Shown piece after piece: positions 63,424-64,000 of a stretch of 64,000 bases of DNA. How positions within the stretch are numbered: the first letter of the stretch is position 1; each line of letters starts with the position of its first letter. Made by a program: the position numbers and the translations under genes. This stretch comes from Coleophoma eucalyptorum (lineage: Eukaryota > Ascomycota > Leotiomycetes > Helotiales > Dermateaceae): contig JALRME010000023.1 in assembly GCA_026120035.1 (NCBI GenBank), forward strand, positions 656,430 through 720,429, read 5' to 3'. The notes under the pieces were generated by a model. It did no database searches, was not told the origin of the DNA, and worked only from the letters and a program-made list of their open reading frames with translations.

Positions 63424-63900
63424 GCTTGATTTTAACTCTAGGATCTAACTTTCTATTTCGACTTTAGAATCTATATCTTGATTTTTCGACTTTGGATACA
63501 TTATCGACTTTAGATTTCGATTTTGAATTTCGACTTTAGATTCTATCTTTGGATTTTCAATTTACTTACTTCTGTTTATCTTTTTTAGGCTTAGTATAAT
63601 AAGCTTAAAACATACTACATAACCGAATCCATAGATAAAAGAGACTAAGGAACCGTATATAAGTGAGCAAGTCGGAAGCAACTAAGAGGGGCCGTTTAAA
63701 TTTAAAGTCAAAATCAAGCGCTAAGATAGAAAGTTAGAATTAAGAGTTAGGATCGAGAGTTAGAATCAAGAGTTAGAATTAAGAGTTAGATTTCAAAGTA
63801 TTAATTAATTAAGAGTCAAAATCTAAGAGAAGAAATCAAAAGTCAAAATTAAGAGTTAGAGTCTAAAGTTGAAATTGATAGTCAAAATCTAAGAGATGCC
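63424..63900. repeat. Inverted low-complexity arms with 13-bp tandem repeat
   Basis: The right arm contains a 13-bp tandem, unit AGTTAGAATTAAG, at 63732..63796 (five copies, three diverged). The left arm, about 63424..63560, is made of TCGACTTTAGA and CTCTAGGATCTAACTTTC words that are close to the reverse complement of the right arm, giving an imperfect inverted repeat. Confidence 0.6.
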
Positions 63901-63903
63901 CCC

Positions 63904-64000
63904 TGTCATGGGCCCAAGCGAGGTCACATGGCATTAGCGAGCCAGGCGGGGAAACATATATATATCTTCAGCCCCCTTGGTTTAAGGATCTTCAGAGATC
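63904..64000 (+). mobile_element. Possible LTR start at the window edge
   Basis: At 63904 the AT-rich block ends abruptly and a GC-rich sequence begins with TGTCATGGGCCC and continues with CGAGCCAGGCGGGG and ATATATAT. A TG-start and sharp composition change are typical of a fungal Ty3-type LTR, but the other end lies outside the window. Confidence 0.4.

Larger units (their letters stand above)
58730..64000. other. AT-rich repeat block, RIP-like, gene-free
   Basis: Over 5 kb with no supportable gene. The sequence is strongly AT-rich with very frequent TA steps and dense stops in all frames, but carries coherent reading-frame fragments interrupted by TAG/TAA, as expected of repeat-induced point mutation of transposons. 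Individual repeats are listed separately. Confidence 0.7.

Overview
The window is genomic DNA from a filamentous ascomycete. Genes are split by short introns (mostly 45-60 nt, GT-AG with CTAAC/CTGAT-like branch sites). The gene set (PHO80-type cyclin, Zn2Cys6 regulators, AKR1 palmitoyltransferase, Git3-like receptor, tyrosinase) and an AT-rich, stop-riddled repeat block that looks RIP-mutated point the same way. Placement near Leotiomycetes (Helotiales) is an inference from the look of the conserved proteins, not a measurement. All exon boundaries were worked out by hand from reading frame, splice signals and family expectation.

Layout. (1) 1-16.5 kb is a conserved housekeeping stretch: 5' end of Xaa-Pro aminopeptidase (-), PHO80-like cyclin (-), secreted Kre9/Knh1-like serine-rich protein (-), cystathionine beta-synthase (+), SRP receptor beta (-), AKR1-type ankyrin/DHHC palmitoyltransferase (+), and two small conserved fungal proteins of unknown function (- and +). 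(2) 16.5-24.6 kb is gene-poor, with a seven-helix receptor (+), a secreted tyrosinase (-) and one copy of a diverged dispersed repeat. (3) 24.6-32.5 kb holds four genes that read as a sugar-acid catabolic cluster: aldo-keto reductase of the L-galactose/D-arabinose dehydrogenase type, L-galactonate/L-fuconate dehydratase, a secreted EGF plus GH43-like protein, and a Zn2Cys6 regulator. (4) 33.5-58.7 kb is accessory: a P450, then a full-length ABCB multidrug transporter divergent from a Zn2Cys6 regulator, a SET/MYND protein, an Old Yellow Enzyme homologue, and then a second divergent ABC-transporter/regulator pair, paralogous to the first but broken. (5) 58.7-64 kb is an AT-rich repeat block with retroelement-like coding remnants, minisatellites and a possible LTR edge.

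How it fits together. In region 3 the reductase and dehydratase act on the same stereochemical series (L-galactose, L-fucose, D-arabinose), the secreted protein could release sugar from polysaccharide, and the regulator is the obvious candidate controller. In regions 4-5 the main observation is a duplicated efflux-plus-regulator module. Both transporter genes carry a CGGA(G/C)TCCG inverted repeat (CGG-N3-CCG, the geometry bound by Zn2Cys6 dimers) exactly 146 bp upstream of their start codons, although the surrounding promoter has diverged. In the second module the transporter has two in-frame stops and two frameshifts, and the regulator has a TGA inside its zinc cluster. No tRNA, rRNA or CRISPR was seen.
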